A stretch of 49,578 nt of DNA, taken from assembly GCA_000787465.1 (NCBI GenBank), contig JSYX01000234.1, positions 1 to 49,578 of the forward strand, read 5' to 3'. Positions 33,532 to 47,705 of this stretch are shown one piece after another; within the stretch, counting starts at the first letter, position 1; each line of letters opens with the position of its first letter. This DNA is from Thermomucor indicae-seudaticae. Taxonomy: Eukaryota > Mucoromycota > Mucoromycetes > Mucorales > Lichtheimiaceae. The notes beneath the pieces were generated by a model, which did no database searches, was not told the DNA's origin, and saw only the letters and a program-made list of their open reading frames with translations. The translations under genes and the position numbers were made by a program.

Positions 33532-34398
33532 CTACATAAAGGCATCTTTATTTTGCGCGAGCCATTCTTCAAACGATTCTGGCCGTCTACCGAGCAAGAC
33601 CTCCAATCCAGGAGACACTGTGTTTACATCTTTGAACAGTGCGAGGAGATCCATCGCCATCAAGTGTGGTATGCCCGCCTTCTGTGTCATGAAGTCGTAC
33701 TTTTCCTTGACCGATATCTTGGTGTAGGTAATCTCGCGACCCAGTATCTTACTGAATATGGCAGCTCGCTGCGCAGATGTCAGGGCACATCCAGTCATTT
33801 CATACACGCCATCGCCGTGTTTCTCAATAGGCTCCTGCAACACAATGGCTGCCAGCGCACCGATATCGTTGGTCGAAATCCAGCCTTCCAGCTCGTCAGG
33901 CTCAAGGGTATTTCTCAGCGTGTTGGATCCCTTTATGGAGTGCACGTCGAAAAGCAGATGGTTGCTCATAAACGCGGTCGGACGCAACGCCACATAGGTG
34001 CCGCGATTAGGTATACTGAGGATGGCTTCTTCGGCAAGGCGGTGGGCGTTGCCAATAAAGCTGGTCCGCCATGGCAAGCTGACGGACAGTGACGAGATAT
34101 CGACGATTTGCTTTACGCCAGCTGCATACGCCTTGGCGGCTAACTCACCCTTGATCTTGGGCATGTTGAACAGATCAGCAATGAGTAAGAAGAGACGCGT
34201 ATGACCTGGGATCGCTTTTTCAAAAGGGGTAAAGTCATCATAGTCGCCTTGGACAATCGCTGCCTGGGGGAACTTTTGCTGGGCTTTCTCGGGTGACCGC
34301 GTGTAGAGGGTGACAGCGACGCCGTTATTCACGAGGTCGCGCACTGTACGCTCGCCAATGTTTCCAGTACCGCCAATGACAAAAATCTTCTCGGACAT
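33532..34398 (-). CDS. NmrA-like NAD(P)-binding Rossmann protein
   Basis: Intronless, 288 aa. The N-terminus MSEKIFVIGGTGNIGERTV has the GGTGNIG dinucleotide-binding loop of atypical short-chain dehydrogenases. This is followed by TLYTRSPEKAQQKFP, where the Arg is typical of NADP preference, and a GDYDD block. Later blocks (VKQIVDISSLS, LRPTAFMSN, GWISTNDIGALAA) fit NmrA/HSCARG and NAD(P)H-azoreductase-like sensors or reductases. The catalytic YxxxK pair is not evident, so a redox-sensing role is as likely as catalysis. The frame is open further upstream to 34551, but ATG 34398 sits exactly at the Rossmann start. The lack of introns contrasts with most neighbours. Confidence 0.88.
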   Translation of the reverse strand: MSEKIFVIGGTGNIGERTVRDLVNNGVAVTLYTRSPEKAQQKFPQAAIVQGDYDDFTPFEKAIPGHTRLFLLIADLFNMPKIKGELAAKAYAAGVKQIVDISSLSVSLPWRTSFIGNAHRLAEEAILSIPNRGTYVALRPTAFMSNHLLFDVHSIKGSNTLRNTLEPDELEGWISTNDIGALAAIVLQEPIEKHGDGVYEMTGCALTSAQRAAIFSKILGREITYTKISVKEKYDFMTQKAGIPHLMAMDLLALFKDVNTVSPGLEVLLGRRPESFEEWLAQNKDAFM

Positions 34399-36510
34399 GC
34401 TGATTGGTAAGCAGATTCTTGCTAGGAACGAAGCCGGGAAAAATGTCGAAGCACTGTTATTTATTGCTTTCGGTCCGGTTATTAGCAAAACCGAGACGGG
34501 GAACCTGTATAGCCGAAGCCGAGAACACTGTGCTACGTACTCCATTGTCATTCGGTTGGTCGTTTACCGGGATAAAAATAGCCTTAGCCCAAGACCGTTC
34601 TGAACGCGGCTTTTTTATTTCCTATTCCGGCCGTATATCGCCTCTGAATGCTACTTTATGTACGGATTGTGTTTGTGGACCGTTGTCGGGAGGGAGCGCT
34701 ATTATTCGCGATTAGAGCGGTGACAGTTGTTAAGATGCACGTGCCACCGACACCGCTATTGTCTCGAGTGTTACGAAACTCCACTGCGTTAAAGAGCATG
34801 TGGCAAAAAGAACGGAGCGACTATTAAGCAGCACCTATGTATCAAGATGTGCCAAAGATACTGTCTATTTCCGCCCTGGGATGTAGTCGAAGAAGGTTGC
34901 AAGTGTGGATGGGTTATCGCGTCAGCTGCATTGCACTGAGTTTACCTTGGTTATGGCACTTCGCCTCATATTTAAGGCTGCGCTCTAGAATGTCAATATC
35001 ATTGCGAATTTTCTAATGTGAAGCTACATCAACCGAAAATTTACCAGAATAACAATGTTAGCTTGTGGTCACATGAACAATGTAAATGTCGCACAAGTGC
35101 ACGAGCTTATAAATCCTAGGATTGGACGTCTTCTATAAGTTTTGTTAAAATCTCTGCGCTAGCGTCCGGCAAGCTATCCCATATTGAACAACCTTGAATG
35201 ACGGAATCAGGTCTTTGAATACCTCGACCATTGCCTTTGCAGGTCTACCGATTCTCTGCTGTTTGCTGTTAACGAAGGAACCTAAGCTCGCACATGACTC
35301 CCATCATTCCCTCGAACGTTTGATTAGCACACGTAATCATTTGCTCCGAATGAAACGAAGAGCACATACAGTCGATCTCCGTTTAATTTCGGCTATAAAG
35401 ATGGCTTGAGAACTGTCCTTTATGAGGTATTCCAGGGTCACACCAACTATAACTCTAACTGTCCTTTTAAAAATGAAGGTGTTTCTAACGCGATCCTTTG
35501 GTCGAGTCTCGTTTAATTCACTAGTCTTTTTCCTAACGATGACAACTACATACAACATAATATAGCCTGCCTTGACTGCATGCGCCATTTCGTGACGACA
35601 TTTGAAGCTGATAGACAGCAGTTCACTCACTCCTTCAATATTATGTAATAACTGAGTATTGCAGAAAATGGGATCATAAGGGTCGTCAAAGAAGAAAACG
35701 GTGATGTCGCTTTCTCTTTAGTATGTCGAGAGCAAATATGAATACATATGGCAAATGATCCGCGTTGTTGTCGTGCGGTCCTCCTAGCAAACGCAGTGCC
35801 GACTTCTTTGATACCGGCACTCTTGACGAAATATACTGACCAAGATCTGGTCTCAGGACTTGTGTGCTGGTGTACGAATCTTAAATTGACTGCAGTAGAC
35901 CTCCTTTATCTGACCCTGAAAAGACATTCTATGCTAACAATAGTCTACTTTGGTATCTTCAACTTTAAGCACATTGTCTTCAGAATTGCCATTATGCCCT
36001 CATACTGTTATGGTCATAAACTGTTTACAAGTAAAAGGCCATGGAGAAATTTGGCAATAGTAAAATTTAACAGCGAGCATAGCTGAACGTTCGCCGCATC
36101 CTTGCGGAGGACACCGACTCGAATAAGGTCAGCAGATAAAAGTGCATTAGCTGCTCGAAAGGATTAACATCTGACTTGATCGACCCGTACACATATAAGC
36201 TGGCGTTGACTTCAGGCCATATTTCTGTCCGTGGAAATATACAGCGTCTTCGAAAGCTCATAATTGTGCGTTTCTAAGCAGGCATCATCAGACGTTTCTA
36301 TGTCGAGCTTGCTTAAAGTAATACATCTCTGACTCACGATCTTCCTGCATTGCCCCTTATTCTTTCTCAAAATGGACACGCGGACCTTAAAAGTTTGCAC
36401 AAAAAAGTAAGGTGAGTGGGGAAAAGGTGCTTGTTGAAATGAAAGGATGTGCTGGTCTCGATCTCCGTCGCTTTTCCTCTTCTTCCTTTTCTTTTTTACC
36501 ATAAAGAGCG
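34399..36510. other. Gene-poor interval, about 2.1 kb
   Basis: No gene was recognised on either strand; the longest frames are about 110 codons without family resemblance. It contains the promoters of the flanking divergent genes. The last 60 bp before 36511 are pyrimidine-rich (CTTTTCCTCTTCTTCC), typical of a fungal leader. Confidence 0.5.
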
Positions 36511-38079
36511 ATGCAGAATACGGCAGTTATGGCTGGCTCCAGTGACAATGCCGTCTTGCACTATTTACAGCCGTCCGAGAACGAAAAGTCGACTAATAAT
36601 AACAACCACCACAACAGCAACACTGCAAAGAAAAAGAGCATGGAACGTATTTCGAGATTGTTTCAAAAGAAACCCAAGAAAGCGACACCCTCCTTTATAT
36701 CATCGTCCATCTCCAGCCTTTCGATCGCATCCATAGAGCCTTCCACCGCTTCATCAATATCCCTTTCGAACAACAACAACAACAACAACAACAACAGTTC
36801 TGATAACCACAGCAGCCAGTCTTTGCCCCAGCGTTCCAGTAGTCTTCGTACGACTATGCGCGCCAACGTTCAAGAGGAGCAACCCAGTCATGACTTGCTC
36901 CTGCAGGAGGAGGCACCATCCTCAGCCGACTCATTTACTCCCATGACCGCATCCAACTCCCAAGATTCCGCTGATGAGAAGTCGCAACAAGCGAAAGGTA
37001 AAAAGGAATCGTCAAAATACCGCTTGTCATTAGCTTGATGACTAATAGAGGGCAAAGATGACAACTCAACGACGACCAGTACCACGCAAGAACCCAAACA
37101 GGTCGCAGCACTCAAAGCGCATTTGGCTCGTCAGCGTCGAGTGCTAGAGGACCTGCAAGTGGAAAGCGAGCAGTATCAAAAGGACAATCAGGTGTTGACA
37201 GAAAAACTCGAAAAGCAGCGGACCAAGAAAGCGCAGCGCGATGAGGATATTCAGGCACTGCAGGCCAACTACGACAAGCACCTTCGGTCGCTGCGTGCGA
37301 CAGAGGATGACTTAGAGAGTATTGGAGCCAAGATAAAGCAGCTCAAGCAAGCGATTACAGTGCTGGCTGAGCAGCTGGTAGGCAGTGAATATGGGGACCC
37401 TGTTGTCGCAACGCGTGCCTTGAGCACGTTTTGGCTCAATTTGCACGAGGCTATTCAACGTATGGGCTGTCCACTGTCGCGGTCACGACTCCAGATGCTG
37501 ACGGAGAAATTCATGATGGATGTCCTGGTCCAGAACCTGAATCTGAACGTCTTTCCAGGGCTGAGCGACGAGGTGGTGGATGCCTACAACAAGCTGCAGT
37601 ACTGGTTTGAGGAGAATCAGCATCCGCAGGCCATGGCTATCCGCCTGCGCCAGGAAATTGCATTGCTGGTTGCACGGCAGGAGAAGGATAAGCAAGGAGA
37701 CGTTTACAGACTACGGCACATTGCCTTGCAGAACACTTGGAAATACCTCTACAGCGGACTCGTGAAAGCGTACCCGTTTGTATACCAGCACGACAAGGCA
37801 GAGCCGGATGTGCGAAAACATTATGGCGCCAAAGTGCAGCTCCTGGTGGATCAAGCTATCTCACTAGGATTAGCCATTAAAGGCCAAGAAGTCGATATCA
37901 CTGCAGCAGCAGTTAACGAAGGAGAACAACCTTTTGACCCCGAGTTAATGGTGGATGAAGATGGCCAAGAGTCTGGTATTGTAGAATTCTGTGTAGCCCC
38001 ACCGTTTGTCGTCAGAGACGCAAACGATATACGGACCCTCGAAAAGGGCAGAGTCCTCTGCGCTAGTGATGATCGATAA
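36511..38079 (+). CDS. Coiled-coil protein with conserved helical C-terminal domain, function unknown
   Basis: Exons 36511-36997 and 37049-38079 (505 aa, phase kept across a 51-nt intron with an ACTAAT branch site next to the acceptor). Residues 1-165 are disordered, Ser/Asn-rich, with an Asn run and a basic patch (RISRLFQKKPKK) that could contact membranes or nucleic acid. Residues about 185-270 are a strong coiled coil (VLEDLQVESEQYQKDNQVL, then TEKLEKQRTKKAQRDED). About 280-440 forms a helical domain with many Trp/Leu (TFWLNLHEAIQRMGCPLSRS, FPGLSDEVVDAYNKLQYWFE, TWKYLYSGLVKAYPFVY). The tail is acidic and then hydrophobic. I do not recognise a named family. The start could also be ATG 36529. 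The stop is 62 bp before the start of the next gene. Confidence 0.85.
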
Positions 38080-38132
38080 TGTAAAAAACCCCGCTGTCAC
38101 TTGTTTCTTGATTTCAAAAAGTTATTGTTTGA

Positions 38133-40324
<2,192 letters not shown>

Positions 40325-40544
40325 CATAATACCGTTATCTTTCACTATAGACAGTCCTCAATCTGTACAAATACCGAGCAATCATTGGACAAACTATTCA
40401 GAATTATCAAGAAAAGGTTGGACTTGTACCTCTCTATCATTGGTGGGCGCTTCTTGACAGCGGCTCCGCCAGAGCTGCAATTAAAGTTCTGTTGTTCTCC
40501 AGCATCCTTCTCCTCCTCCTCCTTCTTCTCTTTCTTAGTATACC

Positions 40545-41811
40545 ATGAAGACTGTCACCTGCACAGCGCCAGTGAATATCGCGGTATGTAGGCTATTGTC
40601 CGTCCTCTTGCTGTCGGTTGTGCAAGGAAAGCCAATAGCTGGATTAGGTCATCAAGTATTGGGGCAAACGCGACACGGAGCTCATCTTGCCCACCAATGA
40701 CTCGCTGTCGGTGACATTGTCACAGGACATTCTCCACAGCAAGACAACCATCTCGGCATCTAAGGAATTCACGCATGACCGTCTGTGGCTGAACGGCAAA
40801 GAGGAAGACATTACCAAAAACCGGCGGATGCACAACTGTTTCCGGGAGACACGCCAGTTACGTAGAAAGATGGAGGAAGCTGATCCCACTCTGGAGCCCT
40901 TGTCAACGTATCCATTGCATGTGTGTTCAGAGAACAACTTTCCTACGGCAGCGGGTCTCGCGTCTTCGGCCTCTGGACTTGCAGCGCTTGTGTATACCCT
41001 CGCTCAACTGTTCGAGTTGCCGATCAGCACTTCTGAGTTATCCAGGATAGCTCGCCAGGGTTCCGGCTCGGCGTGCCGATCGCTCTTTGGCGGTTTTGTG
41101 GCGTGGCAAATGGGTGAAGCGCAAGATGGCTCTGACTCGATGGCTGTGCAGGTCGCACCCGAATCGCATTGGCCTGACCTGGAAGCCCTTATCTGTGTTG
41201 TCTCAGATGCCAAAAAGGGCACGTCGTCGACCGAGGGCATGCAGCACACGATCCAGACGAGTCCGTTAATGAAGGAACGAATCCAAGTAGTCCCGGGCCG
41301 CATGGAACGGATGAAAACCGCGATTCTGGAACGCGATTTCCAGACTTTTGCTGAGTTGACCATGAAGGATTCGAACCAGTTCCACGCTGTCTGTCTTGAC
41401 ACTTATCCTCCCATTTTTTATCTCAACGACACTTCCCGCGCTATTATTCGCTTGATTCACGCTTACAATGCCTCCGCACCCGATGGAAAACTGAAAGCCG
41501 CCTACACATACGACGCTGGACCAAACGCTGTCATTTATGCGCCCAAGGAAAACATGCGCGAAATCATTCATCTTATTGCGCACTATTTCCCTGGTGCATC
41601 CTTTGAAGACCACTATCAAGTGCTGCAAGGCGCTGCTCCCGGTCAGGACTTTGTACCACCCCATGAAGGGTTCAACGAAAACGTCATTCCCGTCTTCCCA
41701 CCTGGTAGCGTAAGCCGCTTACTCCACACCAAGGTCGCTGATGGACCTCGCGTCCTACCCGATTCCGAGTCTTTATTGAAGCCAGATGGCACACCTAAGC
41801 GCCTCGCCTAA
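40545..41811 (+). CDS. MVD1: Mevalonate diphosphate decarboxylase
   Basis: ATP-dependent decarboxylation of mevalonate diphosphate to isopentenyl diphosphate, feeding ergosterol, dolichol and prenyl groups. Exons 40545-40583 (13 codons, MKTVTCTAPVNIA) and 40648-41811 (400 aa; yeast 396). Blocks: VIKYWGKRDTELILP, NDSLSVTL, NNFPTAAGLASSASGLAAL (GHMP-kinase phosphate loop), RQGSGSACRSLFGGFV, VVSDAKKGTSST, MKDSNQFHAVCLDT, and YTYDAGPNAV with the catalytic Asp at residue 302, the same number as in yeast. A small 39-nt first exon ending in donor GTATGT is conserved-looking. It is 220 bp after the MSE1 stop and converges on the NPT1 gene (74 bp between stops). Its isoprenoid output also supplies dolichol for ALG7, an indirect link. 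Confidence 0.97.
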
Positions 41812-41885
41812 AGAATATATCAAAATAAGCTATATATTTATAGTAACGTGTCTAAAGAAAAGAAAGAAAAAAGGTGCCTTCTATA

Positions 41886-43260
41886 TTATGCAATGTTCAA
41901 TTCTTTCTTTAACTTCTCAACGAGGTCATCACTGGCACTGTGTTTCAGCACATCGTCACTGAGCTTAATGACACGTTTTCCGTTGCAATACTTCATCTTG
42001 ATGACCATGTTCATCGGTTTACTCTTTTCTTTGCCATTACTGGATGCCTTGACGAAATCGTTGGTGAACGATGTGCCGATACCGAAGCTTGCATTTGTAC
42101 CGGCTTCTTTGCAAAGCTTCAATAGGCTGATGGCTTTTTCAACGTCCAAGGAGTCGGAGAAGACTATGGTTTTAGTCTTTGGATTGATGCCTAAAGACTT
42201 GTAGTGATCAATCATGTGGTATACGAATTCGGCTGGGTCGCCAGAATCTTGTCGGACGCCAATGCATTTGGACGCCAAATCATAGTTAAAGTCGCGGAGG
42301 AATACGTCCGTTGTAAAGGTGTCAGTTAGGGCAATGCTGAGAGCTCCGTTGTATGTTTCTAACCATTTCTGGATCGCAATACCATTGGCGTGCTGAACGT
42401 TGTTTTCCAAAGCAGAGATGGCCATAAAGAATTCGTGGGCTGCCGGGGAAGAAAAGAGTGAGCACATGCACTTGTAACAACTTAACTTTCTATACGAATG
42501 GGGCTTACCGACAGTGCCGATGGGATTGACATTGAATCTTTTTGCGAGATAGACGTTGCTGGTTCCTGAGAAAGCGCCTTCCAGGTTTAGGTCCTTATAT
42601 TCCTGGGCAGCTTCATAGATGCTTTGCATAACGATTTCGTGTGCCTTATAGCTTCGTCGTCGTCTGGTACCAAATTCTGAAAACTTGCAACCTGCTTCGA
42701 GTAGCCGACGCGTCTTTTCCTTGGCCTTTTCCACCTGACCATCATAGTTCCAGTCTTGATCCACAAATCGGAAATAGGATTCAGAGATCAAAGCAAGCAG
42801 AGGAACTTCGTACAGGATCGTATCTTGCCAAGCACCTGTCACCTCGAGCTCGAGGTCGCGTGTCACGGGATCATACTTGAGGTGAACCTGTTCTGAAGGT
42901 CGGAACCGGAACGAGTACAGGAAATCCACATACGTTTCATCAAAGTATGGAATGCTGGCAATGTAATCGCGTTCTTCGTCCGTCAGACGCAGATTGGCCA
43001 TGTCTAATACATTTGCGGGTCCTCGATCAGCTTGATCGGCGGCATAATTGGGAAGAGCATTCTTGCACGTGCACGTTTTTACCTGCAATTTGCCTTTCCA
43101 GCCATGCGACGGCGTCGGCGTTGAGTTGTAGAGATTTGTCGCGATTTGTAAACTGATAGACGACTTGAGCATCTTTATAGTGCCGCAGCACAGCGTACTG
43201 CATGGTAAATTTGTAAAGGTCATTATCAAGAATGGAGGGAAACACTTGATGCATCGCCAT
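41886..43260 (-). CDS. NPT1: Nicotinate phosphoribosyltransferase
   Basis: Converts nicotinate and PRPP to nicotinate mononucleotide in the Preiss-Handler NAD salvage route. Exons in coding order: 43260-43083, 43003-42509, 42439-41886 (408 aa; yeast 429). Blocks: [136 protein letters not shown]. The Gln-Asp-Ser-Gly-Asp and His of the GTxAHE block are expected active-site residues. The start MAMHQVF is the first ATG in frame with the family N-terminus. A continuous frame runs through the first intron to 43277, but that upstream part is in the wrong frame for the protein. Confidence 0.97.
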
Positions 43261-44172
43261 TGCCGTTGCTTCAGCAAAGGGAATAGTGATAGACAAAAAG
43301 ACCAAGTTTTTCTCTCGTACGCTTACAAAAAGTCACAGCGCAGGTTCATGCAAGACGTCGTCATGGACGTATGTCTCTTCTTCATGCCATTAGGCCTTGC
43401 TTATGCCAGGATATGATGTCATAGAAACTTTAGAATCCACATCCTCAAAGTCTAGTGATTCTCGACCTTACAGTAGCAGTGCAACGCGAGAAACAGGATG
43501 ATGCGAGTTTTGTACAGTATCATAGCGGCAATCCGTGTTTCTCGGCACCGCCTACAGCGCGAGAGTGACGACACTGATGCCAATGCTTGGGTAATCAAGC
43601 TGCATAGAGCATTTCTTTTGCTGCATTCGCCTTTGAATGACCTCACTGGCTTTTGCAGTTATCGCATTTGCTTGGTCGTTAAGTCGCTGACAATAATTAT
43701 CACCCTGTGTCGACTTTAAACATAATTCATTGGTCCTTGCGAATATGAACAAGCATAGCAATGCAGCAGACTCCTTAATAATAGATCAATACCGACAAAT
43801 TAGCATCCACACATGGGTTCATTACCAGTACTTGTCAAGTCTTTTTAATAGCGCATCGAACACGTTGGCAAGGTTCTTATCCCCCCCCATAGGCTGAGTT
43901 GGAGAATAATCAAACTCCAGATTCGAAGAAGTCCTCCATCAAATAATATCCGTGTCGTGTTGGTGCACAGCAAGCTGTCTTATAGTCCACGCGTCGAATA
44001 ACCCATGTTTAATAGCCATGCTGACCCTATATGGATCGCGATATCACCATAATGATACAATAAGGGAACAAAGAGTTGTTTGAATTAGCGTGCTGAGATT
44101 GGAACACGCTCCAAATAAACATACGGGAGTCCTGTTTCAGACTTTCCATCCACCTATCGTTTTCATAAAGCA
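43261..44172. other. Divergent intergenic region between NPT1 and the CDF gene
   Basis: About 900 bp with no gene recognised. Minus-strand frames at 43552-43761 and others are short and unremarkable. A run of eight C occurs near 43882. Confidence 0.5.
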
Positions 44173-45763
44173 ATGACGACCGAAACAGAGACTTGTCGCA
44201 CCTGTCGAAGCCGTCGGTCACTGATCTCGCTCGCTTCTTCGGCGATTCCGGCACCAGTTCATTTTGACTCGCTCCGTATACCAGAAGATCAGTTGAAATG
44301 CATCAAGAACAAGAAAGTCAAGGAGTTTTACAAGGTAAAAAGCAACTTATGGTCGTTTCTCTTTCTTGGGCCCGTCTTTACATGTTTTCGTCATTTCAGC
44401 ATCAAAATGAGATGATCGATCGGTTCAAGGAAGTGGATGAGGTTGTAGACAGGTTGCAGAAAGGCCAGACTTATGGCGCAATTCGTCCTGGCGACGAAGA
44501 AAGTCAAACGCGGCCGTTTACCGATGATCCCTCGAAGCCTCTCTTGAACGGGAAAAAACAGAATCAAGAGAAGTCACCGGCTTGGGTTGTCCGTCTCGCC
44601 ATCAACCTCTCGATGGTTGCCAACATTGTCTTATTCGCTAGCAAGCTTTTTGTCGCGTTCTTTTCGGGCTCCATGGCGATCCTGGCTTCAGCATTTGAAA
44701 GTTTCCTGGATCTGCTCAGTAATGCCATAATTTTTTTCACCATCCGGATCATGCGGCAAAAGGATTATTACACTTATCCAGTGGGCAAGGTAATGAATAA
44801 TGCATGGGAAGGGTGACATAGGTAAAAGAACGGGTGTTGAGTTCATTCTATTCCGGTAGTCTAGAATGGAACCACTCGGCATCATCGTGTTTGCTGTCGT
44901 CATCACAACTTCGTTCTCTCAAGTGCTTATTCAATCCATTGAAAGACTGACGGACCCTAATCGTATGGTCGAAGAGCTCGACCTGAGTGTCGTCGGGTTG
45001 AGTATTCTGGGAGCGAATATTGTCATCAAAGCTCTCTTGTGGATCTGGTGTCTGAGTGTTAAAGGAAGCTCGAGTGTTCAAGCGTTAGCACAAGACCATG
45101 AAAATGACGTTGTCTTTAATGTGGCTGGCACCATCTTCCCAGTTGTTGGTAAAGAAAAAAGAGAACATGTTTATATACATACGTCTGGCTTTGCATATCC
45201 GACTTAATGTTATCATCCTTGTTGTTAGCTGTCTGGGCCAATTTGCCGTGGCTGGATCCCGTCGGCGCCATCTTGTTGTCGGTGTATATCATTTATGAAT
45301 GGATGGTCGTTTTGCTTGGCAAGTTTTATCATTACTGGTTACTGTGAAACAAGCAGCTGACATACATAACTGCTTGCAGAGAATATTCGCCGTTTAACAG
45401 GGCAAGCCGCAAGCACGGACGATTTGAAGCAGATTACATACATGGCCTACCGCTTTTCCAGCAAGATCAAGGCTGTTGATACGGTGAGCACGTTATGCTC
45501 TGTCTTCCCAGAGACTCAGAAAAAGTGCTAAGTGGGTCATGGCACAGGTACGAGCCTACCACATCGGCGATCGTCTTCTTGTAGAGGTGGACATTGTATT
45601 ACCACCGGATTGTCCACTGCAGGAAGCGCACGATGTCGGCGAGGCGTTACAAAATGCATTGGAAATGATGGAAAATGTCGAACGAGCCTTTGTTCACCTG
45701 GATTACAATGATGTTCATGAAATTGAGCATCGACGTGTCCTGGAAGGCGTTGGATTTGGCTAA
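44173..45763 (+). CDS. Cation diffusion facilitator, Mn/Fe-type transporter
   Basis: Proton-coupled export of divalent metal into an organelle or out of the cell. Exons: 44173-44334, 44400-44789, 44860-45148, 45229-45318, 45380-45483, 45548-45763 (416 aa). Six TM segments: about residues 125-150, 146-170, 187-205, 227-247, 265-280 and 282-305. The TM2 metal motif is E154-SFL-D158 and the TM5 motif is D263-HEN-D267. The Mn-CDF subgroup uses DxxxD at both, and Zn-CDF uses HxxxD at both, so this is Mn-like with Glu replacing the first Asp. The cytoplasmic C-terminal domain is typical (YHIGDRLLVEVDIVLPPDCPLQEAHDVGE, then FVHLDYNDVHEIEH). Intron 4 begins with GC (TTG|GCAAGT); only this choice preserves the ENIRRLTGQAAS block. 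N-terminus soluble, Thr/Ser/Cys-rich. It converges on the next gene with 162 bp between stops. Confidence 0.93.
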
Positions 45764-45925
45764 GCGCTTATATTATATGACCGTTACCGATCATCATTGG
45801 ATGAAGAAGGAAGGAAAGGGGAATATTATACATGTTTTGTTCTTGTTTCGTTTACTACTCATACCAAACTGTGCATTGGGGTAAATATATGGAACAGTAC
45901 AAATAATTGTGTTTTCTACTATGAC

Positions 45926-46943
45926 CTATGCACCATACATGGATCTTCTGCGGTAGCGATCGCGTTCACGTTGCGCAGGGGTGAGTTTCTCCTCGACAGT
46001 CTCGGACGATTTGGTGTCCATCCAGGGAATGACGCGTCGTTTGGACTGTCTTCGGCCCAGGTGAACTGTGTTGAAGAAGGATGATCGGTCCACTGGAATT
46101 TCCATGTCCTCTTCTTGCTTCTGAACGACTACGGATGGCTTTTTGGACGTCCGTCCACTCCAGGTCTGAAAACCGGACATGGAGAAGTGAGCATCATCAA
46201 TCTCGATCTTCTCTTGAGCGGCGAGGTTGGTTGGCTGCTCTTGTCGCTGTTGTTGCTCGCGGAAGACAGGCGGGATCATGGTGCGTACCGTAGAGGCGGA
46301 AAACGGTGCGCCAGGCTCCGGTGCTGCTGCTTGGCTTTGTTTGGCCAATGGGGACACGGTCCGCTGGTGTTGTTGAGGAGTGGCCGATAGGATGCTTGCC
46401 AAGGAACCGCTTTCTTTCATGTTAGCTTGCCAGGTTGCCTGGAGCATGCGGCGAACAGATTGCACATTGCCTTGGTCAGCTTGTTGCTGTGGGGCAAGGT
46501 ACTTTTCACCGGACGAGCTAGAGACCGATTTGCGTGGGGGTGGATGAAGAGGTGTGGTGGTGGCGGCGTCGCCAAAGGCTCTGTCAGAAGGTGGCCACCA
46601 ATCATCCATATCCTGAGTGCTTCTGTTGGCCACCATGCTGTGACGCACCGAACGGCGTACGGTGCCCGAAGTCATTGCCGGCAAGGACGCTTCTTCGCCG
46701 AACATCCTTTTAACGTCGTCTTCGCTGACCAGCATCGAACGCGACTTGGATTTACGAGAGGCAGACCGAATGACTCGGCGTGCAGCATGAATCGCCGCGG
46801 ACGAGTTCTGTTCTCCTCCTTCAGGAAGAACTTCTTCTTCTTCTTCTTCTGGCTCTTTTTCTATCGTAGGTGTCTCCACTTGTTGCACGGTAACCATTGG
46901 GGCGTTGACTCGTTCAGGAGCAGATGGTACCTGCGGGACCCTG

Positions 46944-46977
<34 letters not shown>

Positions 46978-47518
46978 CAAACATTTGCTCCAGCTCCAGT
47001 GGCGATGGTGCAGTACTGGATCTGTTGGATTTCTGCCGACGCAAGGATTGTCGCACGGTGCTTCGGAACGTGGCGGCCTTGTGCTGAATGGTTGCTGTAA
47101 AGCCGTCGTTCTTACTGGCCTCCAATCCCGCGTTCGTATACTTGTCAAAGAGCGCCATCGCTTCGTCTGAGCTTAGTTCCATCTTGTCCGCAAACAGAGA
47201 CGTGGACGGCGGAGGAAGAGACGTTCGGTCCATAGGTGAGCCCATGGCAAATTCGGGTGAGTACTGTTCCAACGTATCTCGATGGCTATTGCGCTTGCTA
47301 GGCTGCTGCTGCTGCTGCTGCTGTTCTTGTTGAATCTCAGGCTTATCGGCGGGAATCTGTTTCTCGGTGCGGTCGGCTATGTCCACGGTTGCTGTCGAGC
47401 GTGCATGGCGGTGTCGTCGGATAAACCAGAATGCAGCCCCCGCGGCAACAATAACAACAACTACGACAACAACGATGACGGCTATACCCCAAGGAGGAAA
47501 GCTAGTATTTGAATCCAT
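45926..47518 (-). CDS. Single-pass membrane protein with long disordered cytoplasmic tail, unrecognised
   Basis: One intronless frame, 530 aa. The N-terminus MDSNTSFPPWGIAVIV begins a TM segment of about 24 residues, strikingly Val-rich (seven Val in a row), followed by Arg/His (FIRRHRHARS), so the tail is cytoplasmic by the positive-inside rule. The remainder is low complexity with Gln runs (about residues 65-72 and 190-200), an acidic Glu run (about 225) and scattered short conserved-looking helices (ALFDKYTNAGLEASKNDGF, VRRMLQATWQANMKESGSL, FFNTVHLGRRQSKRRVIPWM). RRS/RQS basic-Ser motifs suggest phosphorylation. No extracellular domain is visible; one could be encoded upstream if there is an unseen intron. 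No family recognised. It resembles the general plan of fungal cell-surface sensors or scaffold proteins, but that is only analogy. Confidence 0.85.
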
Positions 47519-47705
47519 AGTCTATAAAAAGGCTGGTTTATCCCAGTCAATGAAATGTTTTCTAAGAGCATCCCAGGTGATCGTTTTCATTTACCTAGAT
47601 TATACAGTGATAAATATAAAATTATTAGAATGTATTAAAACCTGGTAGAAGGGGAAAGGAAGAAGAGAAGAGAGGAAAAACGAGGAGGAAGGAGATCCAT
47701 CTCAA

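Noticed and set aside
43083..43277. Upstream extension of the NPT1 frame through intron 1
   Set aside because: It is out of frame with the conserved N-terminus ([15 protein letters not shown]), which is read from ATG 43260 with an intron at 43082-43004.
43882..43889. Run of eight C
   Set aside because: A simple homopolymer with no context suggesting function.
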